DNA of 64,000 bases from Woeseia oceani. Lineage in GTDB: Bacteria > Pseudomonadota > Gammaproteobacteria > Steroidobacterales > Woeseiaceae. Location of the stretch: NCBI RefSeq assembly GCF_001677435.1, contig NZ_CP016268.1, forward strand, positions 1,911,001 through 1,975,000. Direction: 5' to 3'. The position numbers and the translations under genes are program-made. Of this stretch, positions 53,270-60,732 are shown in pieces. The notes beneath the pieces were generated by a model. The model saw only the letters and a list, made by a program, of their open reading frames with translations. It made no database searches and was not told the DNA's origin. Numbering within the stretch: position 1 is the first letter of the stretch; every line of letters begins with the position of its first letter.

Positions 53270-53698
53270 TTAGTCGTCGTGCACCGGGCCCCGGGTCTGT
53301 TTGACTTTCCCGCGGTGTACTTTTTCGTTGATTCGTTGCTGAACGGCGCGCCTACTGGGCCGCGTAGGTTTGCGGGGTCTGGGCGTGTGCAATAACGGCA
53401 ACAGGAGCTCACGCAAGCGTTCCATTGCTTCGCGGCGATTCTGTTCCTGCGTGCGATGGCGCTGTGCCTTGATAACGATCACGCCGTCCTTGCCGACCCG
53501 TTGATCCGAAATCTGCAGCAAGCGTTCTTTCAATTTGTCGGGCAATGCGGCCGACAGCTGCGAGTCAAACCGCAAGTGAATGGCGCTGGACACTTTATTG
53601 ACGTTTTGCCCGCCAGAGCCTTGCGCACGGATCGCGTTCATTTCCAGTTCGCTTAGTGGAATAACAATCTCTGGCGTTATCTCTAACGGCCCCGTCAT
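53270..53698 (-). CDS. arfB: Alternative ribosome-rescue factor ArfB (YaeJ)
   Basis: A 142-residue peptidyl-tRNA hydrolase that frees ribosomes stalled without a stop codon. GGQ at residues 29-31 (QGSGGQNVNK) is the catalytic loop, and the basic tail (RPRKPTRPSRRAVQQRINEKVHRGK) enters the empty mRNA channel. The ATG at 53698 overlaps the stop of the PHP gene by ATGA, so the two are translated in turn. Confidence 0.93.
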   Translation of the reverse strand: MTGPLEITPEIVIPLSELEMNAIRAQGSGGQNVNKVSSAIHLRFDSQLSAALPDKLKERLLQISDQRVGKDGVIVIKAQRHRTQEQNRREAMERLRELLLPLLHTPRPRKPTRPSRRAVQQRINEKVHRGKVKQTRGPVHDD

Positions 53699-54513
53699 TG
53701 CCACAGATCCCAGACCGGTTGGCAGGTGTCGGGCAAGGCCGCGAACCGACCCAATTCCGCCCAACGGGCGTCCGCTCGATGAAAATCGGAACCGACGGAG
53801 GCGTGCAGGTCAAAGTCGTTGCAGAGGCTGGATAATTTTCGGGTTACGGTGGGTTCCTGGCTTCCCGACACGACTTCGATGGAGGCCCCGTCTGCGTCTG
53901 CGAAGTCGGCAACGAGCTCCTGCAACTTGCTTTGAGTCAGGCGGTAATGCGCGGGGTGGGCAAGGACGGCGATACCGCCGGCATTGTTGATCCAGCCCAC
54001 CACTTCGTCAAAGGGCGCCCAGGTCTGCTTAACGTCTCCGGCCTTGCCGGCCCCGAGGTACTTTTTGAACGCTTCGCGAATGTTCTTGACTTTGCCCGTG
54101 GCAACGAGGTGACGGGCGAAATGCGGGCGACCGATGTTGCTGCCGCCGGCAAGGGCAGTGACAGCGGGAAGCGGGTCTTCGATGCCCAACTTCATCAGTC
54201 GTTCGGCAATGGTTTGTGCACGCTCAACTCGCACCTGTTGCTGCTGTGCAATCGCCTGAGTGAGGGTGGGGTGGTCCAGTCCGATGTTCAGCCCGACGAT
54301 ATGCACACCGATCTTTCGCCAACGGCTGGAAAATTCGATCCCCGGTATAAGCGAAAGCCCTTCCGGAACTTCGAGGTCAGTATAGCCGGCCACCGTATCG
54401 TGATCCGTGATCGCAATGTGGGTAAGCCCCTGGTCAGTGGCGCGTAACAGCAGTTCGGCGGGCGACAGTTCACCGTCCGATGCAGTCGTGTGAGTATGCA
54501 GGTCGAAGCGCAT
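53695..54513 (-). CDS. PHP-domain phosphoesterase (YciV/RnmAB type)
   Basis: A 272-residue polymerase-and-histidinol-phosphatase domain protein. DLHTHTTASDG at the N-terminus and ITDHD (residues 40-44) give the first metal ligands. Relatives of E. coli YciV remove phosphate from 3',5'-nucleotides or act as 5'-3' exonucleases. It starts with ATG 54513; an upstream in-frame start at 54549 would add 12 residues. Coupled to arfB. Both enzymes handle RNA-linked problems, so the operon makes sense. Confidence 0.88.
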   Translation of the reverse strand: MRFDLHTHTTASDGELSPAELLLRATDQGLTHIAITDHDTVAGYTDLEVPEGLSLIPGIEFSSRWRKIGVHIVGLNIGLDHPTLTQAIAQQQQVRVERAQTIAERLMKLGIEDPLPAVTALAGGSNIGRPHFARHLVATGKVKNIREAFKKYLGAGKAGDVKQTWAPFDEVVGWINNAGGIAVLAHPAHYRLTQSKLQELVADFADADGASIEVVSGSQEPTVTRKLSSLCNDFDLHASVGSDFHRADARWAELGRFAALPDTCQPVWDLWQ

Positions 54514-54671
54514 ATTGTTTCTATCGTAATGACTGAAGCAGACCGTCACTTCAGCACAGCAACTACGGACACCGCAACAATTCTCGTGATCCTTCGTGAC
54601 CTCGCGCAGGAAATGTGAGAACGTCGCGGCGCGCGGATGATTTCTGAACGAGCCTGGCCGGTCACATTCTC

Positions 54672-55862
54672 ATGTCTACTCGAAACCTTACAGTTCTTTT
54701 CTTTTGCCAGCTGATTTCGGCCACAGGTTCAATCGTACTGGTCACCCTCGGCGGTATTATTGGCTCGTCACTGAGCAGTAATCCGGCGCTTGCAACCTTG
54801 CCGGTTTCGATGATGGTCGTCAGTGTTGCCGCGACTACGATACCCGCGAGTCTGCTCATGCGGCGCATCGGGCGTCGCGCCGGTTTCGCCATGGCGTCGG
54901 TGTCCGCGGGCGCTTCCGTGCTTATGGCGGCGCATGCATTGCAGACGGTCAGTTTCGGCTGGTTCATCGTTTCGGCATCAGTGTTCGGAATCAACATGGC
55001 TTTTTCACAGCAATACCGCTACGCCGCCGCGGAAAGCGTCGCCCCACGTTATGCCGGGCGGGCAATTTCGTTGGTGTTGCTCGGTGCGATTGGTGGCGCA
55101 TTTGTAGGGCCGGAGCTGGTGTCACGTGGTGCGGCCTGGGGTGATACTCCCTACGTAGGTACGTTGCTTAGCCTCGCGGTGCTGTACGTTGTGCAGGCGT
55201 TGCTGTTCAGTTTGTTGCAGCCGCTCAGGGGAGAGAGTGCAGGCAGCGTGGCTGGTGCAGGACGGCCGCTTGCGGCGATAGTCCGGCAGCCTTTGTTCAT
55301 CGCTTCCGTGCTTTGTGGCACGGCGGCGTACGGCGTGATGACGCTTATCATGACGGCGACCCCACTCAGTATGCACATCAACGACGGGTATGCGCTCGAT
55401 GAAACCGCGCGCGTCATTCGGAGTCACGTTATAGCGATGTACTTGCCGTCGCTGGTGTCCGGCTTTCTGCTGGAACGCTTTGGCACGATTCGCCTGATGG
55501 CTGTCGGCGCTGTTGCCTTGCTGGGGGCATGCCTGGTGGGGCTTCAGGGCCATAGCATGCTGCACTATTGGTGGGCTTTGGTACTGCTGGGCGTCGGTTG
55601 GAATTTTCTCTACGTCGGTGGCACAACCATGCTGACACTTACGTACAGTCTGGACGAACGCTTCCGCGCGCAGGCAGTGAATGAGTTCAGTGTCTTTGGT
55701 ACTTCAGCCACGGCTTCCTTGCTGGCGGGCACGGTGATCCATCTTTATGGCTGGCACACGTTGGTGTTGCTGCCACTGCCATTGCTGGCAGTGACCTTGA
55801 TCAGTTTGTATTTTGTCCGGGGCAACAGCCTGTTGCGCAAGGTGGCTCCGCAAGCAGCCTAG
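54672..55862 (+). CDS. Major facilitator superfamily transporter
   Basis: A 396-residue MFS protein with twelve hydrophobic segments and the cytoplasmic RRIGRRAG loop between helices 2 and 3. The opening NLTVLFFCQLISATGSIVLVTLGG and repeated small residues suit a drug or metabolite exporter of the type annotated YcaD/Bcr-like, but I cannot name the substrate. Start ATG lacks an obvious ribosome binding site. It is divergent from the PHP gene. Confidence 0.88.
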   Translation: MSTRNLTVLFFCQLISATGSIVLVTLGGIIGSSLSSNPALATLPVSMMVVSVAATTIPASLLMRRIGRRAGFAMASVSAGASVLMAAHALQTVSFGWFIVSASVFGINMAFSQQYRYAAAESVAPRYAGRAISLVLLGAIGGAFVGPELVSRGAAWGDTPYVGTLLSLAVLYVVQALLFSLLQPLRGESAGSVAGAGRPLAAIVRQPLFIASVLCGTAAYGVMTLIMTATPLSMHINDGYALDETARVIRSHVIAMYLPSLVSGFLLERFGTIRLMAVGAVALLGACLVGLQGHSMLHYWWALVLLGVGWNFLYVGGTTMLTLTYSLDERFRAQAVNEFSVFGTSATASLLAGTVIHLYGWHTLVLLPLPLLAVTLISLYFVRGNSLLRKVAPQAA

Positions 55863-55965
55863 TCCGGCGACTATCGGGCCGGCACCGGTCGGGTTCAGGG
55901 CAGACGGGAAACGTTCCAGGCGCAAGAACCCCAGGCCGAGCCCCGTTACCCGCTGATGCGCGCGC

Positions 55966-56628
55966 TCAGAAGAAGTTGAAGTGGAGTCCGAGCGAAACGA
56001 CCGGCCATGCCTTGAAGTCTTCGCCCTCGCTTTGCAGTTCCTGGCGTTCGCTTTCAAGCCGGTCCTGAAACGTAGGGTCGTCAGCAAGTGTGCCGGTTGA
56101 GGTCAGGGTAACTGTGGGTTCACCTTGCCAGAGGACGCCAAGATCAAGATTCAGGCCGATGCGATTGGCCAGTTCGAAATCGAATCCAAGTCCGAGGTAG
56201 GGCGATACGCTGTCAAACGAGCTGGTGCTGCGCAGCTGGCCGACTTCGTCGCCGCTGAACGTCTGTCCTCCGATAATAAAGCTGTCCGCTTCACGGCTGG
56301 CCATGACCAGCTGATTGTTGTTGCTGAAGGCGCCGACTGACAAACGCATTGGACTCAGCGGGAAGCGGAGATTTGCGGTTGCATAGACAGTATCAAGTTC
56401 GAGTGTTGCGTCATATGCAATGCCGGCTTGCGCGCCATCGTCGTCGAAATCAAACCGATTCAATCCTGCGCGTAAGTCCATCCATGGAATGGGCTGCCAA
56501 CGTGCTTCCACGCCCAGTCCGAGCGTTCCCGCTTTGACGCCGAACCAGAGGTTGTCGTTGGCGGAAGCGGAGGAACCCGCGAAAAGCAGGGCTGCTGCTG
56601 CGAGAACGGTTGCGTAGCGAGGTTTCAT
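55966..56628 (-). CDS. Outer-membrane beta-barrel protein
   Basis: A 220-residue protein with a signal peptide (cleavage near ASA-ND, residue 23). The rest alternates polar and hydrophobic residues in strand-long stretches, and the C-terminus ends in aromatic Phe (SLGLHFNFF), the recognition signal for BAM assembly. I do not recognise it closely; the general form is OmpW/autotransporter-barrel-like. The gene stands alone, converging on the MFS gene. Confidence 0.82.
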   Translation of the reverse strand: MKPRYATVLAAAALLFAGSSASANDNLWFGVKAGTLGLGVEARWQPIPWMDLRAGLNRFDFDDDGAQAGIAYDATLELDTVYATANLRFPLSPMRLSVGAFSNNNQLVMASREADSFIIGGQTFSGDEVGQLRSTSSFDSVSPYLGLGFDFELANRIGLNLDLGVLWQGEPTVTLTSTGTLADDPTFQDRLESERQELQSEGEDFKAWPVVSLGLHFNFF

Positions 56629-56880
56629 ATCAGTATCCGGTGTGTTGAGTTGGCGACGAATAAGTCAGAGGAAAAGCCTAAACGTGGCTCACCTTGGGAA
56701 CTGTGAGCCGGTTCACAGGCAAGGCAGGAAAACCCGGGAAGTTGCGGGTTTCCCGGTATTTCCGTGATTTTCGTCGAGAAACAGCGGCAGACCGTGGTGA
56801 ATGCGCGGAACTATGCTGACTGGGCGCAGGACGCGCATTTACAGTCATTCTGACTATTCATCGATAAGGAGATTGATGCT

Positions 56881-57072
56881 ATGCGTACTTTAACTACAGC
56901 AGAGGTTTGCACCGTTGCAGGTGGCACAGGAACGTGCACGCCAGAGAGCTCGGGTAATGATCTCATGGGCGTAACCAATTCCGGCGGGGTTGGTCGTGAT
57001 CTGATCAATATCTACGAGGGAGCGGTCGCTGCGGTCTCTCATGTGATTGAGAGAGTTGCGAACGCGTTCTAG
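56881..57072 (+). CDS. Bacteriocin-like double-glycine leader peptide
   Basis: A 63-residue precursor peptide. MRTLTTAEVCTVAGG at residues 1-15 has the form of the short double-glycine leaders of class II bacteriocins (MRELTxxEhxxVSGG). The remaining 48 residues are Gly-rich with a helical amphipathic end (GAVAAVSHVIERVANAF) and hold Cys19. AAGGAG lies ten bases before the ATG. The next gene, convergent with an 11-base gap, encodes a CPBP protease, a family that includes bacteriocin immunity proteins. No peptidase-containing ABC exporter is in this window. The call is structural, not proven. Confidence 0.6.
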   Translation: MRTLTTAEVCTVAGGTGTCTPESSGNDLMGVTNSGGVGRDLINIYEGAVAAVSHVIERVANAF

Positions 57073-57083
57073 AGGCTCGACGT

Positions 57084-57944
57084 TTAGTCGTCGGGTGCAT
57101 GCCCGGCGACTTTCGAACGGACCAGCAGGATGCTGGCCAGTAATGCCAGGATTCCAATGGAAAGGGCTGCGATTCCGGTCAATAAAGTTGCGGGCGTTTG
57201 CGTTGTAGGTTGCCAAACATAGTGCATACAGAGCCAATCAAGAGCGATCAGGCTATTGAACGTCGCGTGCACAATAAGGGCCCCCCAAAGGCTACCTGTG
57301 TTCAGAACATAAACTGCAGCGAAGAGTCCGAAGACGAAAGCGAAAGGGATGGATTGCCATACATGGAGCAAAGCAAAAAGCGTGGCAGTCGCGACGATGG
57401 CAACCCAGCGTCCGTGCGGCGAAAGCCAGTGCAGTAGCCAGCCGCGAAAAATTGCTTCTTCGATCAAGGGCGTGAGCAGTGCAAGTACGAGGAAATGCAG
57501 CGCAAGTGTTGACGTTCCGGGGCAACTAAACCAAATGTGCGCTGTTTCATTAAGGTGTTCTACCGCGGCTTTCGGCAGGCTGGCAGTGGCAGCGACTAAC
57601 ATGCCGCTCCAGTAGGTGACCCGAAGCGCTATTCCCAGCAAAATGCTTGTCCCAATGATTCGTAAGCTGAGATCTTTGGGGCGCAATTTTTGAAGAATAA
57701 CTTGCCCATGGTCACGCAGAACTGGGGCGAGTACGAATAACAAGATAGGGAGCACAATCAGGTAGCTGAGGTCTTTTGAATTCGAAATGCCATTAGATTC
57801 AAACTGACCTTGCAGCCACGATCGCAAGCAGAGCGCGCATACCTCCGCAAGAAGCACCAACGAAATTAATGAGCCCGTTCGATTGTTTGCCAATGGCGAT
57901 TCGGGTGGCATCAAGTAACTCGTATTCCTGACACAGCCTCTCAT
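57084..57944 (-). CDS. CPBP family intramembrane metalloprotease (Abi type)
   Basis: A CPBP-type membrane protease of about 286 residues. The EExxxR motif is EEAIFR (residues 162-167 from the ATG at 57944), and HVW and VHATFN supply the downstream metal ligands. The family includes eukaryotic CAAX prenyl proteases and bacterial immunity proteins. Several starts are possible (TTG 57971, ATG 57944, ATG 57911) with no ribosome binding site to choose between them. The gene is visibly AT-richer than its neighbours, a mark of transfer. It is tail to tail with the peptide gene. Confidence 0.85.
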   Translation of the reverse strand: MRGCVRNTSYLMPPESPLANNRTGSLISLVLLAEVCALCLRSWLQGQFESNGISNSKDLSYLIVLPILLFVLAPVLRDHGQVILQKLRPKDLSLRIIGTSILLGIALRVTYWSGMLVAATASLPKAAVEHLNETAHIWFSCPGTSTLALHFLVLALLTPLIEEAIFRGWLLHWLSPHGRWVAIVATATLFALLHVWQSIPFAFVFGLFAAVYVLNTGSLWGALIVHATFNSLIALDWLCMHYVWQPTTQTPATLLTGIAALSIGILALLASILLVRSKVAGHAPDD

Positions 57945-58046
57945 TTTTTTGGAAAGGCTTTGCAGCCGCAATCGGTGAAAATTGCTTAAAAGGACAGTAA
58001 TAGATATCGCGGTCTCTTCAGATCGGAGTTACCGAACGGCAGACGT

Positions 58047-59234
58047 CTAGCTGGACCGGGGGGTGTGGCTTTGCCGCGCCAATTTGATCGAATAAGGCGG
58101 GTGCATATTCACTTTGCGTAGATCTCCCTGCACGTGCGGGAGTGCCAGCAGGCGCGGGTTCATGATCCGAAACCAAAGCCACGGCACATAGGCCAGCAGG
58201 TAGGCACCGAAATAACCGGTCGGCAAGGTGGGCAGGTCGGGGTAGTGTCGCAGTGACTGGTAGCGGCGGAGCGGGTGAGTATGGTGGTCCGAGTGTCGTT
58301 CCAGGTGAAACAGCGACAGGTTGCTCAGAAGGTAGTTGCTGTTCCAGGAGTGATGCGGCTGGCAACGTTCCAGGCGACCACTGGTGTCGCGGCTGCGTAG
58401 CAGTCCGTAGTGTTCTATGTAATTGGCGCTGGTCAGTTGCCAATACGCAAACGCATTGTGAATGAGCAGGAACGGCAATAGCGACAGGCCGAAGTACATC
58501 ACGATGGAGCCCTGTAGCAGGGCCGTCAGCAGGAAGGACTGCAGAATCTGATTGGACCAATGCCAGACCGGCCGGTTTCTCAATGCCAACCGCTCCCGTT
58601 CAATGGCCCACGCCCGCCGCATCGCGCCGGGAATCTCTCTCATTGCAAAGCGGTAAATGTTCTCGCCCATGCGTGAACTGGCGCAGTCCTCCGGTGTGGC
58701 CACGGCGATGTGATGCCCGCGATTGTGATCGATCGTGAAGTGTCCATAGGCAGGCAAAGCCAGTGCGAGACGTGACAGGCCGCGTTCCAGGCGGCTGCGC
58801 TTGTGGCCCAGTTCATGCCCTGTATTTATGGCAAGACCCGCCGTCATCCCCGCAACCACCGCGAGCGCGAAATAACCGAATGCCGAAAGTGCGGCGTTGG
58901 CTGCCCACCACGCGGTCCCGAACAGGCTGGCGACGTGCATCGCGACGGCGCCGTAGGTCAGGTACTTGTAGTAATGATCGCGTTCAAGGGCCATGACGAC
59001 GGCTTCGGGCGGGTTGTTCTGGTCTTCACCGATGATCGCATCAAGGACGCTTAATCCTGCGAATGTGATCGCAAGTGGCAGAAGCAGCCAGTATTCGGTG
59101 CCGGTCAGCGCATGCATGCCTATGCCAAGCAACGGTTGCAGCGGGTAGAGGACTGACAGCGCCCAGAGCCAGCGTTTGCCGTCGCGGTAGTGCACCACGG
59201 TGCCGTCGGCGGCGGTTGCCGTGTAGGTAGTCAC
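58047..59234 (-). CDS. alkB: Alkane 1-monooxygenase AlkB
   Basis: A 395-residue membrane di-iron hydroxylase. The three histidine boxes and the marker motif are HELGHK (140-145), HNRGHH (170-175), NYIEHYG (271-277) and LERHSDHH (311-318). Six transmembrane helices are expected. It hydroxylates the end carbon of medium-chain alkanes using electrons from rubredoxin. The start is GTG at 59234, preceded by GGAG nine bases upstream, and gives the usual length. No rubredoxin or regulator gene is adjacent, so electrons must come from elsewhere in the genome. Confidence 0.93.
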   Translation of the reverse strand: MTTYTATAADGTVVHYRDGKRWLWALSVLYPLQPLLGIGMHALTGTEYWLLLPLAITFAGLSVLDAIIGEDQNNPPEAVVMALERDHYYKYLTYGAVAMHVASLFGTAWWAANAALSAFGYFALAVVAGMTAGLAINTGHELGHKRSRLERGLSRLALALPAYGHFTIDHNRGHHIAVATPEDCASSRMGENIYRFAMREIPGAMRRAWAIERERLALRNRPVWHWSNQILQSFLLTALLQGSIVMYFGLSLLPFLLIHNAFAYWQLTSANYIEHYGLLRSRDTSGRLERCQPHHSWNSNYLLSNLSLFHLERHSDHHTHPLRRYQSLRHYPDLPTLPTGYFGAYLLAYVPWLWFRIMNPRLLALPHVQGDLRKVNMHPPYSIKLARQSHTPRSS

Positions 59235-59447
59235 AGGATTGTTCTCCGTCGGGACCAGCAACAACCGATGTCCTGTGGTTCGCGCAGGTCCGGCGTACGC
59301 AAACTGTCGGCCTACTATACAAAGACACTGCGAGGTGATCACGCGGAACTTGAAAACACGCTGTGAAACAAGGTATTACGTTACTGGCATGGAGCTTGCT
59401 GGGTATACAGAGCAATTGCGTTTCTGATTCGAGGAGTTACCAGGAAA

Positions 59448-59963
59448 GTGTCGTACTACCGGGTCGGCCTGCGCCGACTGTGTCGAGCATTGATCGTTGT
59501 CGCCAGTGGCTTGTTCCTTGCTGCATGTGAGCCCCGCGCCAGTGATGCCGGGCCTCCCGCATTGACCGCAATGACGCTGGGCATCCAGGACCCTCGACCG
59601 GTGTCCGAGTATCTGAGTGCCCCCGAATACGCCAATGCCAGTCCGGAATTGGGTGATCGCCTGTTGATGCTGTGCGCGAGCTGCCACAGTTTTGACCCGG
59701 ACCGCGGCCACATGTTGGGTCCCAATCTGTACGGTTTGTTCGGACGCCGGGCCGGGAGTCTCGAGGATTTCGGCTATACCCGTGCGTTGAGCACGGCGGA
59801 ATTCGTCTGGACACCCAGAGCGCTCGACGCCTGGCTGACTTACCCGTCACAGTTTCTGCCCGGCAATGCGATGGCGTTCGGCGGCATCAAAGACCCCGAC
59901 GATCGCAATGCCCTGATCGCCAGTTTGCTGCGGCGAACGTCCGCTGCAACGGAAAATAACTGA
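59448..59963 (+). CDS. Lipoprotein cytochrome c (class I)
   Basis: A 171-residue haem protein with a lipobox LAAC (Cys27), then CASCH at residues 76-80. The LGPNLYGLFGRRAGS segment and the distal-ligand segment PGNAMAFGGI are typical of mitochondrial-like class I cytochrome c. The GTG start follows GAGG and AGGA. It would anchor to the periplasmic face of a membrane and pass electrons to a terminal oxidase. It is divergent from alkB, but nothing ties it to alkane oxidation. Confidence 0.9.
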   Translation: MSYYRVGLRRLCRALIVVASGLFLAACEPRASDAGPPALTAMTLGIQDPRPVSEYLSAPEYANASPELGDRLLMLCASCHSFDPDRGHMLGPNLYGLFGRRAGSLEDFGYTRALSTAEFVWTPRALDAWLTYPSQFLPGNAMAFGGIKDPDDRNALIASLLRRTSAATENN

Positions 59964-60027
59964 ATTCCGGCGTCGGCCGTAGTCAAACAGTATGCAAGCA
60001 AGACCAGAAAGAAACAGGAGTTAGAGA

Positions 60028-60489
60028 ATGGAAAGAGTTGCTCACCACCCCGATTATCGGTCCCGCCCTGATCGACGCACTTTTAACTGGCGAACGGTAG
60101 TCCTGGGTTTCGTACGTTCGCGTCGCCGCAGCAATCGACGCAGCGCCGAGGGTGAGCCGTTGTTCAGTGATTGGCACCACCCGTGGCTGTTCTTTCTCTC
60201 CATTGGCATCATGTTGCTCAGTTCGGCGGATGCATTCATGACCCTGACACTTATTGATTTAGGGGCCAACGAGGCCAATCCGTTGATGCATCGCGCGATG
60301 CAGCAAAGCATGGCGTCATTTGCCGCCATTAAGATGGCCCTGACGGCGTTCGGCGTGCTGGCGCTGGTTTTTCTTGCCCGGGCGAGGCTGCTGAATTTCG
60401 TCAGGGCAGGCGCGGTGCTGACCGTCGTATTCTCAATGTACGCCTGCCTGATTTGCTACGAACTGGTTATGCTCTGGGAAATCCAGTAA
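60028..60489 (+). CDS. DUF5658 membrane protein
   Basis: A 153-residue protein with three hydrophobic segments (residues 52-75, 94-115, 120-145). It matches DUF5658: SSADAFMTLTLIDLGANEANPLM is the hallmark. The N-terminus is arginine-rich and cytoplasmic. No function is known for the family. It sits 64 bases after the cytochrome gene on the same strand. Confidence 0.85.
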   Translation: MERVAHHPDYRSRPDRRTFNWRTVVLGFVRSRRRSNRRSAEGEPLFSDWHHPWLFFLSIGIMLLSSADAFMTLTLIDLGANEANPLMHRAMQQSMASFAAIKMALTAFGVLALVFLARARLLNFVRAGAVLTVVFSMYACLICYELVMLWEIQ

Positions 60490-60630
60490 ATCCTGAAACT
60501 GTGACCTGTGGCCGCTGACCCGGCCGCCAAGGCCGCGATAATCCAAGCGAGTCGCCGGCCGTGTCAGCCTGAAACGGGAACACAGTCCTTTCCGCGTCGA
60601 AGTCTTTGTTGCCGGCGGTTATTTTCGTTC

Positions 60631-60649
60631 CATGCCTAACGGGCATGGG
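60631..60649. other. Hairpin upstream of sucA
   Basis: CCATGCC (60631-60637) pairs with GGCATGG (60643-60649) over 7 bp around a 5-base loop. A run of eight thymines begins 14 bases later (60663-60670). Stem and T-run are too far apart for a standard terminator, so it may be an mRNA leader element or operator of the suc operon. Confidence 0.4.
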
Positions 60650-60732
60650 CTACACTAGCGCCCTTTTTTTTGGACGGCTGCTATGCTGTCCCTCAATGCT
60701 GGCAACGCACTGGTTCGAGGCTCGACCTCCGC

